A stretch of 64,000 nucleotides of DNA from Ascoidea asiatica. Its lineage: Eukaryota; Ascomycota; Saccharomycetes; Ascoideales; Ascoideaceae. The translations under genes and the position numbers were made by a program. The stretch spans positions 992,001 to 1,056,000 of the forward strand of contig BCKQ01000002.1 in NCBI GenBank assembly GCA_001600695.1, given 5' to 3'. Below the pieces are notes generated by a model. It had not been told where the DNA came from. It ran no database searches and worked only from the letters and a program-made list of their open reading frames with translations. Below are positions 37,294 to 49,012 of this stretch, piece by piece (position 1 is the stretch's first letter; each line of letters starts with the position of its first letter).

Positions 37294-40184
37294 ATGTCCA
37301 ATTCTAATATTCCAGCAGATGAGCTTGTAAGCATTTCTTCCTTTGGTGATTATAATTAAACTATCTAAATATTACATTTAATTTATTCAATCATTTACTA
37401 ACAAATTGTTTTTCTCAATTTTTTTTATTATCAGATCGATGAAAATGATTTATTGAAATTTCACTGTTTGGGTGGTGGTAATGAAGTCGGCAGATCATCT
37501 CATATAATTGAGTATAAAGGAAAAACTATCATGGTAAGTTATTCACACCTTTTTTAATATTTTTCCATTTTTAATTAATTAAAAAACTAACTTATCTCCA
37601 ATCTTTCAAAAAATTATTATTTTTATCCTTTTTTTTCTCTTTTATTTAAAGCTTGATGCAGGTGTTCATCCTGCTCATTCAGGTATGGCTTCTTTGCCTT
37701 TTTATGATGAATTTGATCTTGAAAAAGTTGATATTTTGCTTATCAGTCAGTATGTAAACACAATACACGTTAAATTCCTTTTTAACATACACTATAGTTT
37801 TTTTTTTCTAAAAAAACAAGTTTTGAATTGAAAATACAATATGTATTTTCAATTAAATTACTTACCATGAGTCAAATAATATATATATATTTATATATAT
37901 AAATGTATATCCCGATAGTTCTTATTTTCTTCAGAGCAAATTTACTAACCTTTTTTAATATCATAGCTTCCATCTTGATCATGCTGCTTCTTTACCGTAT
38001 GTTATGAAACATACAAATTTTAAAGGTAGAGTATTCATGACACATCCTACAAAAGCAATTTATCGTTGGCTATTAAGTGATTTTGTTAGAGTTACTTCTA
38101 TAGGAAATGATAATAATAATTCCGCTTCTTTGTATACTGATGAAGATTTAACTGATTCTTATGATAAAATTGAACCAATTGATTATCATTCTACAATTGA
38201 GGTTGATGGTATAAGGTTCACTGCATATCATGCTGGTCATGTTTTAGGAGCAGCTATGTTTTTAATTGAAATTGCAGGCATAAAAATATTATTCACTGGT
38301 GATTATTCAAGAGAAAAAGATCGCCATTTAAATCCAGCTGAAGTTCCACCACAAAGACCTGACTTATTAATTTGCGAATCGACTTTTGGTACTGCCACTC
38401 ATGAACCTGTCGATGAAAAAGAATATAGACTTACTAAACTAATTCACAATACCTTGAATAATTCAGGTAGAGTTTTAATGCCAGTTTTTGCATTAGGAAG
38501 AGCTCAAGAAATTTTATTAATATTAGATCAATATTGGGAAGAACATCCAGATTTAGAGAATATAAATGTATTTTATGCTTCTAATTTAGCAAGAAAATGT
38601 ATGGTAGTATATCAAACTTATATCAATATGATGAATGATGATATTCGTAAAAGATTCCGTTCTCAAAATTCAAATCCTTTTAATTTCAAATATATAAAAA
38701 GTATAAAAAATTTAGATAAATTTGAAGATTTTGGTCCATGTGTAGTTATTGCAAGTCCTGGTATGTTGCAGAATGGTGTTTCCAGAGAATTGTTAGAAAG
38801 ATGGGCTCCTGATGAAAGAAATTTAGTAGTAATGACAGGTTATTCTGTTGAAGGAACTATGGCAAAACAATTATTAACTGAACCTGAAGTTATTCCAAGT
38901 GTTAATAACCCTGATATTTATATACCAAGAAGAATGAAAATAGAGGAAATTTCTTTTGCTGCTCATGTAGATTTTGAACAGAATTCTAAGTTTATTGAAC
39001 TAGTTAATCCCAAATCCATAATATTAGTACATGGCGAATCAAATCCAATGGGAAGATTAAAAAGTGCTTTATTATCAAAATATCATAAGTTTAAGAATTC
39101 AGATAAAGAAGTTAGAGTTTATAACCCCCGTAATTGTGATAAATTAGATATATATTTCAAAGGTGTCAAAGTTGCAAAAGCTTTAGGATCAATAGCTGAA
39201 ATTAAGCCAAAAAATAATGATACTATATCTGGTGTTTTGGTTTCGAAAAATTTTGACTTAAATTTATTAAAAGTAGATGATTTAAGAGAATATGCAGGAC
39301 TTACTACTACTGTTATTAAAGAGAGGCAAACTATAAGAATTTTATGTGGTAGAGATATTCTTTATTGGCATTTGATTCAAATGTTCGGATATGTAGAAAT
39401 TTTAACTGATGACGAAAGTGAATTTGAATTGAAAGTAATGGATGATATAATATTAAGTTTAGAAAATCAAATATGTACTATTCAATGGAATAGTGGTATC
39501 ATTAATGATACCCTCGCAGACTCTGTTATAGCTATTCTTTTATCAATAGATTCATTGCCAGCTTCTGTTAAATTATCTTCAAAATTTTGTAATAATAACC
39601 ATAATCATAATCATGAAAAAAGTTCAGATTTCAAATCTGAGACTCAAAATAGAAAAGTTTTTCCAATAGAGAACACAAGGGTTATTCCGATAAAAAAGGA
39701 AGGACCAGAATCGGAAACAAATATTATAGAAAGTACTGAAGATCACAAACTGACAACAGAGGTCAAGACTGAGATTACTGAAAATGAAGATATAGATACT
39801 GAAATGAATTCTCAATCTATCGGAGAAACAGAACTCAAAATTATCAAGAAAGAAATTGAATTTCCATTAGATTTAAAAGAAATTCCAAAAATTCAGGAAA
39901 GTGGTAATAATACCGAAATTCTTGAGCATGCTGATTATACAATAGGAACAAGAACTCATAGAATATCTTGCTTACTTAGAGCTCAATTTGGTGACTGTTT
40001 TGAGGAAACAGAAAGTAAATCAGGATGCTCTATTAAAATAGGGAAACTTGAGGCCACTGTTAATTATTTTGATATGACTGTCGAGTGTAAATCAAATCCT
40101 TTGAAAAGTAGGGTAGAAAATATTCTCAATAGGGCGACTGTATTGGTTGCTCCTCTTGCACAAAGGAGGAAAGTAGTTAGTTAG
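37294..40184 (+). CDS. YSH1: Pre-mRNA 3'-end endonuclease Ysh1 (CPSF-73), four exons
   Basis: Exons 37294-37326, 37435-37533, 37652-37749 and 37967-40184 encode 815 residues. Introns are 108, 118 and 217 nt, with TACTAAC or AACTAAC branch points and GTAAGC, GTAAGT and GTATGT donors. Splicing restores [31 protein letters not shown] and the metallo-beta-lactamase motif HFHLDH (residues 77-82), then [20 protein letters not shown]. The beta-CASP domain follows ([38 protein letters not shown]). The C-terminal region binds other cleavage-factor subunits. Ysh1 is the nuclease that cuts pre-mRNA before polyadenylation. Zinc ligands are all visible. S. cerevisiae YSH1 is 779 residues. Confidence 0.95.
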
Positions 40185-40395
40185 TCCAGCTTTTTAGTTT
40201 CGTAATTTGTTTAGTATTTGCTGTATAATTTTTGTCCTTGAACTGAGCCTAAATATCCTAAAAAATAGTCTAGTTTAACTAAATATTTTAACGAATAAAA
40301 ATTTAATGTACATTAATGATTGAAAATATTATAAAAGTAAAAAGAAAGAATTGAAATGAAATGAAAAACAGAAATCTAATTTTAAAACCAAAAGT

Positions 40396-42555
40396 TTAAG
40401 CACCACACCTAAATACATTCGATCTTTGATGTCGAAACTGAATAGTTTCATGTCTTTCCAAAACATATAATGCTCTATCAAGGGCATCTGGTGAGAAGTT
40501 TTTACCATCTACAAATTCTCTTTTTAATGTTCTATATGAGGTTGACCAACCAATTGGAAGACGTCTTCTCAATTCATCTTCAATTTTAGAAACTTCGTTA
40601 ATCATTTCAGATCTTGTATCATTTCCTTGACCAGCAGCATCCATAGTTGAAGCCCTGAATAATCTTATGGCTTCATCAACATGCTCTTCTGTAGCAACAG
40701 GCGATAAATGAATTTTAGCTAAACCTTCTGAGATACGAACAATAGCTTCAAGTTGACGTACAGTAATTGGAATTGAAGACCTTTCTTTTCTAATTTTTTC
40801 TTGATTGTGCACTTCACTCCTGATCTCAACAAAATATGATGCAAGTTTAACTGAGGCTTCTTCTGATAATCTTGGAGCACATTTCAATTTACAATATGAA
40901 ATATATCTTTTCATTTTTTCAATTGGAATTTCACCTTCTACAGGTTTTGCTCTATCTAAATGGACATTCATAACATGATTGGCTATTGAAATATCTCTTT
41001 GCTCATTATGTTCATCCTTAACAATAAAAATCATATCGAAACGAGATAAAATTGTTGTTTGAAAATCGATATTATCACCGGGACTTTTCATTTCATCATA
41101 TCTACCAAATAATGGATTTGCTGCAGCTAAAACAGAAGTTCTAGAATTTAAAACTGTAGTAATACCAGCTTTAGCTATTGAAATAGTTTGTTGTTCCATA
41201 GCTTCATGAATTGCAACTCTATCTTCATCTCTCATTTTATCAAATTCATCGATACAAACTACACCTCCATCGGCCAAGACCATGGCACCTCCTTCAAGAT
41301 AAAATTCTCTTGTACTTGAATCCTTTTGAACAGAAGCTGTTAAACCAGCTGCAGATGAACCTTTTCCTGAAGTATAAATAGATATTGGAGAAACTTTTTC
41401 TACGAACTTTAATAATTGAGATTTTGCAGTACCGGGGTCACCCAATAATAAAACATTAATATCACCTCTTAATCGAAGCCCATCAGGTAAAATTTTTTTT
41501 GAGCCACCAAACAAAAGACAAGTTATAGCTTTCTTGATATCTTCATTACCATAAATTGAAGGAGCGATTGAATTTGCAAAAGATTGATATAAATTATGTC
41601 TACGAGATAATTCTAAAAATTCTTGTTCTTCTTCTTCAGAAAAAATTGCATTACCTGAAGCAGTATGATCAACATCAGTTTGAATACCCAATACTCTTAA
41701 GTAAGGATTTCTAATTGCAACAGCTTGAGCATTTTTAACTTTAGATTGATAAATGGAATAAATACCAATTATTGTGCATCTTGTACCTGGAACAACTTTA
41801 TTTGTTAAATATCTATCAGCCGATAAAAGTATATGCCTTGGTAATTCTCCAACAGGTACCATATCAGGAGCTTCTTGTAATTTTAATACTTGTTGATCAA
41901 TGAAAATTGATTTATCATGAACAACAACATATGGATCTGGTGGGCATGAAGTTCTATCAGCTTGATTTTGACTAGGATTTGGAGGAGCAAGACACTTTGT
42001 AGGTAAAGAAACAGAACCAAAACCGGAATTGACAGTTAATTTCATTGTATGTTTGCATGTTCTACAAACAACTTGAACAGACGTTGCTTTTGAAGTTAAA
42101 ACAGAAGCACTTATAACAATACCTGCAATTCTAACAACTTTTGATATATGATTAGCATCTAAATCTCTTATTGAGATTAAATTTTCTCTGGAAGTTAAAA
42201 TTAATTGACAATTTGGAAAATCAGTTGGAACTTCTTCGGAAGATAAATACGCTAATCTTTTTGCAACTTCAGTTATTGCTTGTTCAAATAAAGGTATAAT
42301 TTCAGCGGGAGAATCTGTTAATTTTTTATGTAATTCTTCATTATAACCAATTAAATGTTCTGTATTAACAGTTAAAGAATATTCTTTTACTAATAAATTT
42401 TCTCTTAATTGATCTCTATAAAGGAATTGGGTATCTAATCTGAAATCTAAAATAAAAGAACGAAATACTTTTATTATTTCAGAAAAAGCATTGGCAGAAG
42501 TATCTTCACCGGCAAGAACTCGAGCAGAATAAACATTTGATGCTTCAAAAGACAT
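40396..42555 (-). CDS. MCM5: MCM5 replicative helicase subunit
   Basis: 719 residues. N-terminal OB domain with a zinc-binding region near residue 160 (CRTCKH, later CLAPPN and CPPDPY). AAA+ domain with Walker [14 protein letters not shown] near 370, Walker B CIDEFDKM near 432 and arginine finger SRFD near 503, then a winged-helix C-terminus. Part of the MCM2-7 ring that unwinds DNA at origins. Essentially full length (S. cerevisiae 775). In the part of the gene I scanned for in-frame CTG codons (the C-terminal half) I found none. Convergent with YSH1, 211 bp between stops. G1/S-type CRCGAAA boxes lie 230-265 bp upstream. Confidence 0.97.
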   Translation of the reverse strand: MSFEASNVYSARVLAGEDTSANAFSEIIKVFRSFILDFRLDTQFLYRDQLRENLLVKEYSLTVNTEHLIGYNEELHKKLTDSPAEIIPLFEQAITEVAKRLAYLSSEEVPTDFPNCQLILTSRENLISIRDLDANHISKVVRIAGIVISASVLTSKATSVQVVCRTCKHTMKLTVNSGFGSVSLPTKCLAPPNPSQNQADRTSCPPDPYVVVHDKSIFIDQQVLKLQEAPDMVPVGELPRHILLSADRYLTNKVVPGTRCTIIGIYSIYQSKVKNAQAVAIRNPYLRVLGIQTDVDHTASGNAIFSEEEEQEFLELSRRHNLYQSFANSIAPSIYGNEDIKKAITCLLFGGSKKILPDGLRLRGDINVLLLGDPGTAKSQLLKFVEKVSPISIYTSGKGSSAAGLTASVQKDSSTREFYLEGGAMVLADGGVVCIDEFDKMRDEDRVAIHEAMEQQTISIAKAGITTVLNSRTSVLAAANPLFGRYDEMKSPGDNIDFQTTILSRFDMIFIVKDEHNEQRDISIANHVMNVHLDRAKPVEGEIPIEKMKRYISYCKLKCAPRLSEEASVKLASYFVEIRSEVHNQEKIRKERSSIPITVRQLEAIVRISEGLAKIHLSPVATEEHVDEAIRLFRASTMDAAGQGNDTRSEMINEVSKIEDELRRRLPIGWSTSYRTLKREFVDGKNFSPDALDRALYVLERHETIQFRHQRSNVFRCGA

Positions 42556-43193
42556 TTTGATATTATTAATTCTATTATTATTATGGAGTTTTGAAGAGAA
42601 AAATATTTATTTCAGATAAATAGTATATAAATATTTGAAAAAGACTAGGTGATTGAAATACTTTCTAAATCATAAAATTTTAGCATTAAGAAAAAGAATC
42701 ATTTTTTGAAACTTAGATCCAGTACACGTTGAAATTGAAATTATAAAAGAGAATTTAATGAGATTTAAAAAATTAATTAATTTTCGTGTGTCATTTTCGC
42801 GTTTTCAAAATGTTTCGTGTTTCGCCGTTTTATAGTTTTGTGGAAACTGAAACCGAACCCAGTTTTATGGCGCTCCTTCACCAAATTCAAACGAGAGCTA
42901 TGAGGACAAATTTGTCTGAACTCTTCATTAAAATTTCAGTAATTCTTCTTCATCTTATTTAATCGATTGATTAATTTATTTTTTTGATTTCAAAAAGTTA
43001 GAGACTAAAGGAGTTCTTTGGTATTAAATTAATTTGTCTAAGAATCTAAAAAATTATTTAAGAGTGCAAAAAATATAAATTAGAAAGGGATAAAAAAATT
43101 TTGTAATGTTGCAATTCAACTCAAAAAAAATTGTTTTTTTTACTGTGAATAATTAAAACAACAAAAGAATGGCTGAATTCACTACGTTTATTA
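42556..43193. promoter_or_regulatory. MCM5 upstream region and BET3 3' flank
   Basis: AT-rich, with a GC-richer patch at about 42780-42905 holding the SCB-like boxes. Nothing else recognised. Confidence 0.45.
42782..42819 (-). promoter_or_regulatory. Three SCB-like boxes (CRCGAAA) upstream of MCM5
   Basis: Read towards MCM5, CACGAAA occurs at 42819-42813, CGCGAAA at 42801-42795 and CACGAAA at 42788-42782. CRCGAAA is the Swi4/SBF recognition word for G1/S genes. Three copies in 38 bp in AT-rich DNA is well above chance and fits a DNA replication gene. Confidence 0.55.
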
Positions 43194-43766
43194 TTAGTCT
43201 TCACCAGCAGGAATCTCATCTTTGAGATATCTAATCAATTTGATTTGAATTTCAGTTGCATCATTACCACGCAATATATCACTGACAAATTTCACTTCAC
43301 AATCTAATTGAACACTTTGTAAAGCACTTTTTAATATACCACATAAAACATTTGAATACCATAATTCTTTAACTGCTTTTCCATCGTCAGGTAGTTCTAC
43401 AAATTCTGCTAGTGGATTTTCATCAAGTATTAAACTGAATTGTTTTCCATTATCAGTCCAATTTGTTACCTGAGGTATTATATTTAGGAAAATCTTGAAA
43501 CCAATTTTTGATATTACTTCAGCAGTTTCTTTAAATGAATTACATCTTCCAGCACCAGTTCTTGCTAAAAAATCTTCAATCAATCGAACTCCTATATTTT
43601 CACCCATAGTTTCTAATTGTTTATTGACTTCAATATAATCATGATTTAGATCTTTACAAAGCTGAGCTACAACTGAACCATATGTTAATGTGAAAAGCTC
43701 AGTATTAACTTTTTCCACTCTATTTTTCCAAATCTCATCACCTGCAGTTCTTATAGATTTCGACAT
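43194..43766 (-). CDS. BET3: TRAPP complex core subunit Bet3
   Basis: 190 residues, against 193 in S. cerevisiae. Family blocks: [44 protein letters not shown], then [21 protein letters not shown], where the Cys is in the position of the acylated cysteine, and [34 protein letters not shown]. Bet3 is the central subunit of TRAPP, the Ypt1 exchange factor that tethers ER-to-Golgi vesicles. ATG at 43766; no intron. Confidence 0.97.
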   Translation of the reverse strand: MSKSIRTAGDEIWKNRVEKVNTELFTLTYGSVVAQLCKDLNHDYIEVNKQLETMGENIGVRLIEDFLARTGAGRCNSFKETAEVISKIGFKIFLNIIPQVTNWTDNGKQFSLILDENPLAEFVELPDDGKAVKELWYSNVLCGILKSALQSVQLDCEVKFVSDILRGNDATEIQIKLIRYLKDEIPAGED

Positions 43767-44185
43767 TTTGGTTAATACTTGAAATTATTTGAACAAAATA
43801 ATTCTTGGTTACTATATTTGAGTAAGCAAGTGATAATTCTAGGTGTTGATTCTACACTGTGTTAATTACAATTCTATCAAGGTGCAGTACGTTAGCAATT
43901 TCCGCACCATTTGATTGTTTAATTCGTTTTTAATCTAGTATTTCCTGTGCACGGAACTGCGGAAAAAAATTACATTTTTTAAAAAAATCACCGAATTTGT
44001 AAGTTTTCTTAAGTTTTTATTAAAGGATAAAGGATATGACATATTTATATAAAGTAGAAAAGGTTAAAAAAAATATTATTAAAAATAGAAATAAAGAAGA
44101 GAAAACAAAAAAAGAAAAAAAATCATCAGATAAAATTTTGATTATTAGTTGTTATATATATATCATTCTGTCGATTAATATACTT
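43767..44185. other. Intergenic, BET3 upstream and SMD2 3' flank
   Basis: 419 bp with a moderately GC-rich stretch at 43880-43970 (likely BET3 promoter). A 79-codon Lys-rich forward frame at 44036 starts with a non-ATG codon and overlaps SMD2 antisense; not accepted. Confidence 0.45.
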
Positions 44186-44635
44186 TCAACTATTATTTTC
44201 TTCGGTATTGGCCAAATGAACAATTATTACAGTATCACCTCTGAGGAACATTTTACTAACAAATCTTTCTTTTGAAACAGGTTTTAATTTCTTACCTTGA
44301 GAACTTCTTGGAGTTTCAGTCCAAAGTTCTTTAACATTTTCTAAAATCATGTTTGAATGCCTATCAAATGCTTTTACTCTTGCCATTAATTTATGATTAT
44401 TTCTACAACTTATTATTACCACAGCATGAGTTTCTACAGCTTCTTTTAGCAATGACATGGGACCATGAGTAAATTCATACTCTTCAAGCTGTTGTAATTC
44501 CAAATCAGTTAAATCTTCACGAGGTTTATCAAGTAAATCACTTTAAATAAAAATATAGAAAAGTTAGTAATTGAAATGATTAAAAAAATATGCTCATTTG
44601 CATACTTTCAATTGATAAATGTATACATACGCCAT
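44186..44635 (-). CDS. SMD2: Core spliceosomal protein SmD2 (spliced, 5-nt first exon)
   Basis: Exon 1 is only ATG GC (44635-44631). After a 90-nt intron (GTATGT, TACTAAC, TTAAAG), exon 2 (44540-44186) continues in frame to give 119 residues starting [20 protein letters not shown]. The Sm fold follows: [37 protein letters not shown] (Sm1), ENVKELWTE and [12 protein letters not shown] (Sm2). SmD2 is one of seven Sm proteins around U1, U2, U4 and U5 snRNAs. Exon 2 has no ATG at its start, so splicing is needed to give the expected N-terminus. Confidence 0.94.
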
Positions 44636-45569
44636 TATTTCTTATATTTTCTATTGATTTAACAGGATTTTCTGAAGTATTCTTGGATTACACGTTTTTT
44701 TTGTGATAAGTTATGAGTAGAATTTGAATTTAGAATCTCTTTCAGTTTTTGCTTCAGTTTCTGCTTTAGTATCAGTTTCAACAAAATTCAAATAAATCAG
44801 AAATTCAAAATAAAAAAGTAAATAAAATTCAGGTGATTATGTCGGCGGAGCCACTTTAGTGGGTCTTTTTTGATTGATTATTGTACGCAATATGTGCAAC
44901 TACTATAGGGCTTGTATGAACAAAATTTAGGACAACTAGGATTTTGCTTTATTTTTTTAAGATCTTTATCAAATTTTGGTTTAATTCTTAAATAATTATT
45001 TAATAATATTTATATTTAATAATAATTGATAATTGATAAAAATTAAGACTACTGTTTTATTCCCAAGTACTGAATAGATGAAGGTAAAGGTGATTAATAA
45101 TATTAATATATTCAAAGTAAAGAACAAAAATGATAAATTGTAAAACCTAATTTTTTTCAATAATACATATGGTTCAATCGAAAAAGTATAAATGAAAAAA
45201 TATTTTTTTTTCAGATATTAATTGGTATAAATATTCATAAATGTAGTTTGTGTTATTTTTATGTTCTTTGTTTGATTGAATAAAAATTAAAATTAGACTT
45301 AAGAAAAAAAAAATAAAAAAAAACTCAACTCATAAACAATGGATTAAAAATTTAAGATACAAACCTTGGAATCAAATAGAAGAATAAGTTTGATATAAAA
45401 CTAAAACTAAATAATAGATAAAAGATATAGGATAAATCATAAAGGATAAAATATATAAGTTTAGAGTAGATAATAAATAATAGATAATAAAAAATACAAA
45501 GGAGTGAAGATTTATTTTTTAAAAAAAAAATTGAAAAAAAATTAGAAAAAAAATTGAAGAGATTATAAA
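44636..45569. other. Intergenic, SMD2 upstream and MCM1 3' flank
   Basis: AT-rich. A short patch GTCGGCGGAGCCACT near 44840 is the only GC-rich spot. Near 45410-45500 there are AATAGATAAAAGATA-like degenerate repeats, probably MCM1 3' untranslated region. No gene seen. Confidence 0.45.
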
Positions 45570-45712
45570 TTAGTATGAATTTCCATGTTGTTGTTGCTGT
45601 TGATCAGGATAATAAGCTGGAGGATAACCTTGGACATTAGGCATATAATTTTGATTAACAGGAGGTTGTATACCCATATTATTAGGGTACTGACCAACAG
45701 GCTGTTGTTGTT

Positions 45713-45743
<31 letters not shown>

Positions 45744-46262
45744 TTGAGCCAGTTGCTGTTGAACCAGTTGTTGTTGTTGCTGTTGTTGTTGAGGTGGAGA
45801 AGCAACTTGATCAGGAGTCTTTTGATCATTTGGCGCACTTTGATTATTACTTCCATCATTTTGACTTGAAACTTCATCTTCATCAGGGCTTGGATCTTCA
45901 GGAGCATTAAGACAAGCTTGAATTAAATTTTTACCTTCAGCTTTAGTAACTAAAGGTTGCAATTTTGGAGTTGTAAAGGTATATACTAAACCAGTTTCGG
46001 AAACAACTAACAATAAAACTTGAGTACCAGTTAATACAGATAATTCATAAGCTTTTTTCATTATACCAGCTTTTCTTTTTGAAAAAGTAATATGACGTCT
46101 TGATTTATCTTGAATGAATTTAATTTCAATTTTTCTTCTTTCTTTGGTCAGTTTACCACCAGTTGAAGGAGTTTCATCATCAGCTTCATCATCTTGAGGA
46201 GTATTATCAACAGGAGCTTCCTCTTCTTTTTCGTCCTTGAATTTTTGTTCAACTTCTGACAT
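45570..46262 (-). CDS. MCM1: MADS-box transcription factor Mcm1
   Basis: 230 residues. Acidic N-terminus, MADS box and SAM extension at about residues 36-115 (KERRKIEIKFIQDKSRRHIT, FSKRKAGIMKKAYELSVLTG, LVYTFTTPKLQPLV), then Gln-rich tracts (about 157-190) and a Pro/Gln/Tyr-rich tail. Mcm1 binds CC(A/T)6GG-type sites and, with cofactors, controls mating-type, pheromone and M/G1 genes. That makes it a likely regulator of the pheromone genes at 22.5 and 24.8 kb, though the linkage is probably incidental. ORFs on both strands across the Gln tract are shadows. ATG start; no intron. Confidence 0.95.
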
Positions 46263-47291
46263 TTTGTTATATTATGTTGTATTATATATGTATATTTTTG
46301 ATGGAGGGATATATGGATAGATAGAAATTAAGTTTCTAGTAAAATAGCATGAAAAATTGTTAGTACTTTATATTCTAAGGATGAATTAAAAAATTTTGAA
46401 TAAAAAATAAACAAATAATAGATAAATTACAAGTTAATGAATTTCTTTTAAAATTCCAAATTATATTTGTCAGAATATATCAACGAAAGATATATATATT
46501 TCATAATTTATTTGATATTATAACGTTATAATATTATTCTTAAAAAGGCAATACGGTCTATATTCCTAATTGGAATAAAAAATTAGGAAACAGGAAAAAT
46601 AGATAATTTAAAATTATAATTAGAATTGGAGAAATAAAAAAAAAAAACTAACCTTTAATAATTAATTGGGAATAATAATTAATGATATAATATATATTTA
46701 TTATAAAATTTTGAAATAATATTAACTAATTGATATTATTGATAATATTCTTGAAGCCCTTACTTTAAGATTGATAAGGCAAAAAATGGATTAAAAGAGT
46801 CAATGAAAAAGGAAATTGCTAAACAAAGAGAATACTTGAGATATATTTATATAAATATTTATCTAATTTAAGTATTTTAAGTGACAGTTAATTGTAATTG
46901 AATAAATTAAATGATCAAAATTAAGAATGAAAACGAAGTAAAATGGATATATATATATTTAAGATAAATGAAGTGAAAGAGGCAAGAAGATAGAAAAGGA
47001 AATGAGAGGAAAAGGAAACTGTTATAAGAGTGAAGTGAAAAGTGAACGAGGAGTGAACTAAACAGGCATATCTAAAATTCATCTTAATGAAACTCGAGCT
47101 GAAATTTAAAAGGGCAGGAAGAAAAGAAGAAAGGATGAAAAACTGTGCAATCAGTGCGAAGAGTGACCTTTGGGGCAAGAGCCAAAGAGGGAATTCCCAC
47201 TTTAGCTCTCCAGGGAAAATGAAAGAAAAAAAAGGAAAGAAAGGAAAGAAAAACGGTGGTAAGCCGGCGGTGGCCAGAACTGGCCAATGGG

Positions 47292-47297
47292 ACGCGT
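47292..47297. promoter_or_regulatory. ACGCGT (MCB) box upstream of MCM1
   Basis: The MluI cell-cycle box, bound by MBF in yeasts, about 1.03 kb before the MCM1 start and next to a CCAAT word. Confidence 0.4.
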
Positions 47298-47455
47298 TAC
47301 CATGATCACATGATACGGTGTGAGCTATTTTAGGTCAACACGGCTTACACACGACACTTTAGCACGCACTAATAAGCCAATCACAACTCACACCTGTTCA
47401 ATCCCTGCCCCCTCTTTACCAGGATCCGCTCGTTTTTTTTTGTTTTACAACTTTT

Positions 47456-47461
47456 ACGCGT
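47456..47461. promoter_or_regulatory. ACGCGT (MCB) box upstream of MCM1
   Basis: A second copy 164 bp further upstream. Two ACGCGT words in one AT-rich intergenic region are unlikely by chance. Confidence 0.4.
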
Positions 47462-47561
47462 TGTTGGGAGGTGCGTTTAGCATAAAGTGAGTATCACGCA
47501 TTTTAGATTCAACATCAAACTTTCCTGAAACTCGGCAGGGGTTCCTTACGGGATAGTAAAC

Positions 47562-47567
47562 CACGTG
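47562..47567. promoter_or_regulatory. CACGTG E-box in the MCM1 upstream island
   Basis: CACGTG is the palindromic site of bHLH factors such as Cbf1, Pho4 or Tye7. It lies in ACCACGTGAAAT. Confidence 0.35.
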
Positions 47568-47854
47568 AAATGTTAAGTCGGAAACCTCGTATTGTATGCA
47601 ATTCCGGTATGCATGATGCTGCCATGGTTCTTATTAAGTTTAAGAATAATGCATTAATACATGCCCCATATTAGGTCTTTCCTATTTGAACATTATATAT
47701 TTAGAACGAAAAATAATTTTTTACAATAATAATTAATATCTAAAATGTCAATTTATTATGTTTAACTATATACTAGGTTCCATTAATTTTTTCTTTTTAT
47801 AGTAATAGGTCTTCAATTGTGTTAATTTGTATTTATAAAACTCTGGAAAATTTA

Positions 47855-49012
47855 TTATTTCTTAGGTGCAGAAGCAGCAAAAGTAGCTGCAACAATTAAT
47901 GGAAATACAATTGTTGCATCACAATATACTTTAGTTGTATGGGCATCTGCTTTGATTTTACCCCATGAAACAGCTTCATCTGGTCTAGCACCAGCATCTG
48001 AACCATCGAATTCTTGTCCTGTATTAATATAAACTGCATAATCTGCACCATTTCTCATAAGACATGCATTTGCAATATGATGTTTAACTAATCCACCACC
48101 AAGAATAATCATACCTGCATGAGAAGCATCCATTGATAATAAATTCATTTTTCTAATATCTGCAACAATATCTAATCTTAATTGTTTTGGTGATGCTTTA
48201 AATGTATGAAAAAATAACATATCTCCAATTGAACCATCAGTAATTGATGGACATAAAATTGGTATTTTATTTTTATGAGCCCAATATAATACAGATTCTT
48301 CATTATTAATTTCTTTACCTAATCTATCAATCATTTTTGATGGAGTCCAAAATCCAGGACTTTCAAAATCAAAACTTGAATTATTATTATTTTCTTTAAG
48401 ATATTCTTTTGATTTTTCTTCTTGTTCTTCTAACATTTTATCTAAAATTGGTACAATCCATTCTTCAAATTTACAATAATTATCATTTGGTACTATTAAA
48501 TTACCAATTCTATTCATACCTTCTTCTCTTAATTTAGCACCTGGTAAACTAAATTCTCCAAGATATGTTGGTGCAAGGCATTTAATTAAATCTTCTTCAA
48601 TTCCACCTGCAGATGAAACAATTGCACTAACCATTTTATGTTGAACTAAATATCTTATAGTATCTCTTAAACCAGAAGAAATTAAATTTGATGTATATCC
48701 TAAAAAAATTGTAGTTTTTTGATAACCATCTTCATCAAAATCTCCCTTTTTTTCATGATCTTCTAATTCTGAAATATGTTTACCTCTCCATTTTCTCATT
48801 TCATCAATTATTTCACATGCTTTACCTAAAGATGTTGCTTGATATCCTGATGTTCTCATACTTTTAACTAAATCAACTGCTCTCATATTATATGCAGATT
48901 CTTTAGAATAATCAATACCATGAACCTCTACAAAATCTGCAGGTACTGGTACTGATTGTTTTAAAACAGCTTCATTAGCTAATTCAGGTTTTTTATTTTC
49001 ACTACTAGACAT
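47855..49012 (-). CDS. DYS1: Deoxyhypusine synthase
   Basis: 385 residues, close to S. cerevisiae Dys1 (387). Blocks: [63 protein letters not shown], and the active-site loop [20 protein letters not shown] with the Lys (near 310) that forms the covalent intermediate, then [20 protein letters not shown] and an ATIVFPLI end. It uses NAD and spermidine to modify one Lys of eIF5A, the first step of hypusine formation. The cytosolic enzyme is a tetramer. An Asn-rich insert lies near residue 212. ATG start; no intron. Confidence 0.97.
   Translation of the reverse strand: MSSSENKKPELANEAVLKQSVPVPADFVEVHGIDYSKESAYNMRAVDLVKSMRTSGYQATSLGKACEIIDEMRKWRGKHISELEDHEKKGDFDEDGYQKTTIFLGYTSNLISSGLRDTIRYLVQHKMVSAIVSSAGGIEEDLIKCLAPTYLGEFSLPGAKLREEGMNRIGNLIVPNDNYCKFEEWIVPILDKMLEEQEEKSKEYLKENNNNSSFDFESPGFWTPSKMIDRLGKEINNEESVLYWAHKNKIPILCPSITDGSIGDMLFFHTFKASPKQLRLDIVADIRKMNLLSMDASHAGMIILGGGLVKHHIANACLMRNGADYAVYINTGQEFDGSDAGARPDEAVSWGKIKADAHTTKVYCDATIVFPLIVAATFAASAPKK

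Larger units (their letters stand above)
46263..47854. promoter_or_regulatory. 1.6 kb upstream region of MCM1
   Basis: AT-rich near the gene, then a GC-richer island at about 47080-47640 with CCAAT (47285), two ACGCGT boxes and CACGTG (47562-47567). Forward and reverse frames of 67-85 codons in the island are not supported. Confidence 0.5.

Noticed and set aside
44036-44275. 79-codon Lys-rich forward ORF
   Set aside because: Starts with a non-ATG codon, low complexity, and runs antisense into SMD2.
47087-47305. 72-codon Lys/Gly-rich forward ORF upstream of MCM1
   Set aside because: Reads through a purine-rich tract and regulatory island; reverse frames are equally open and none has a domain.
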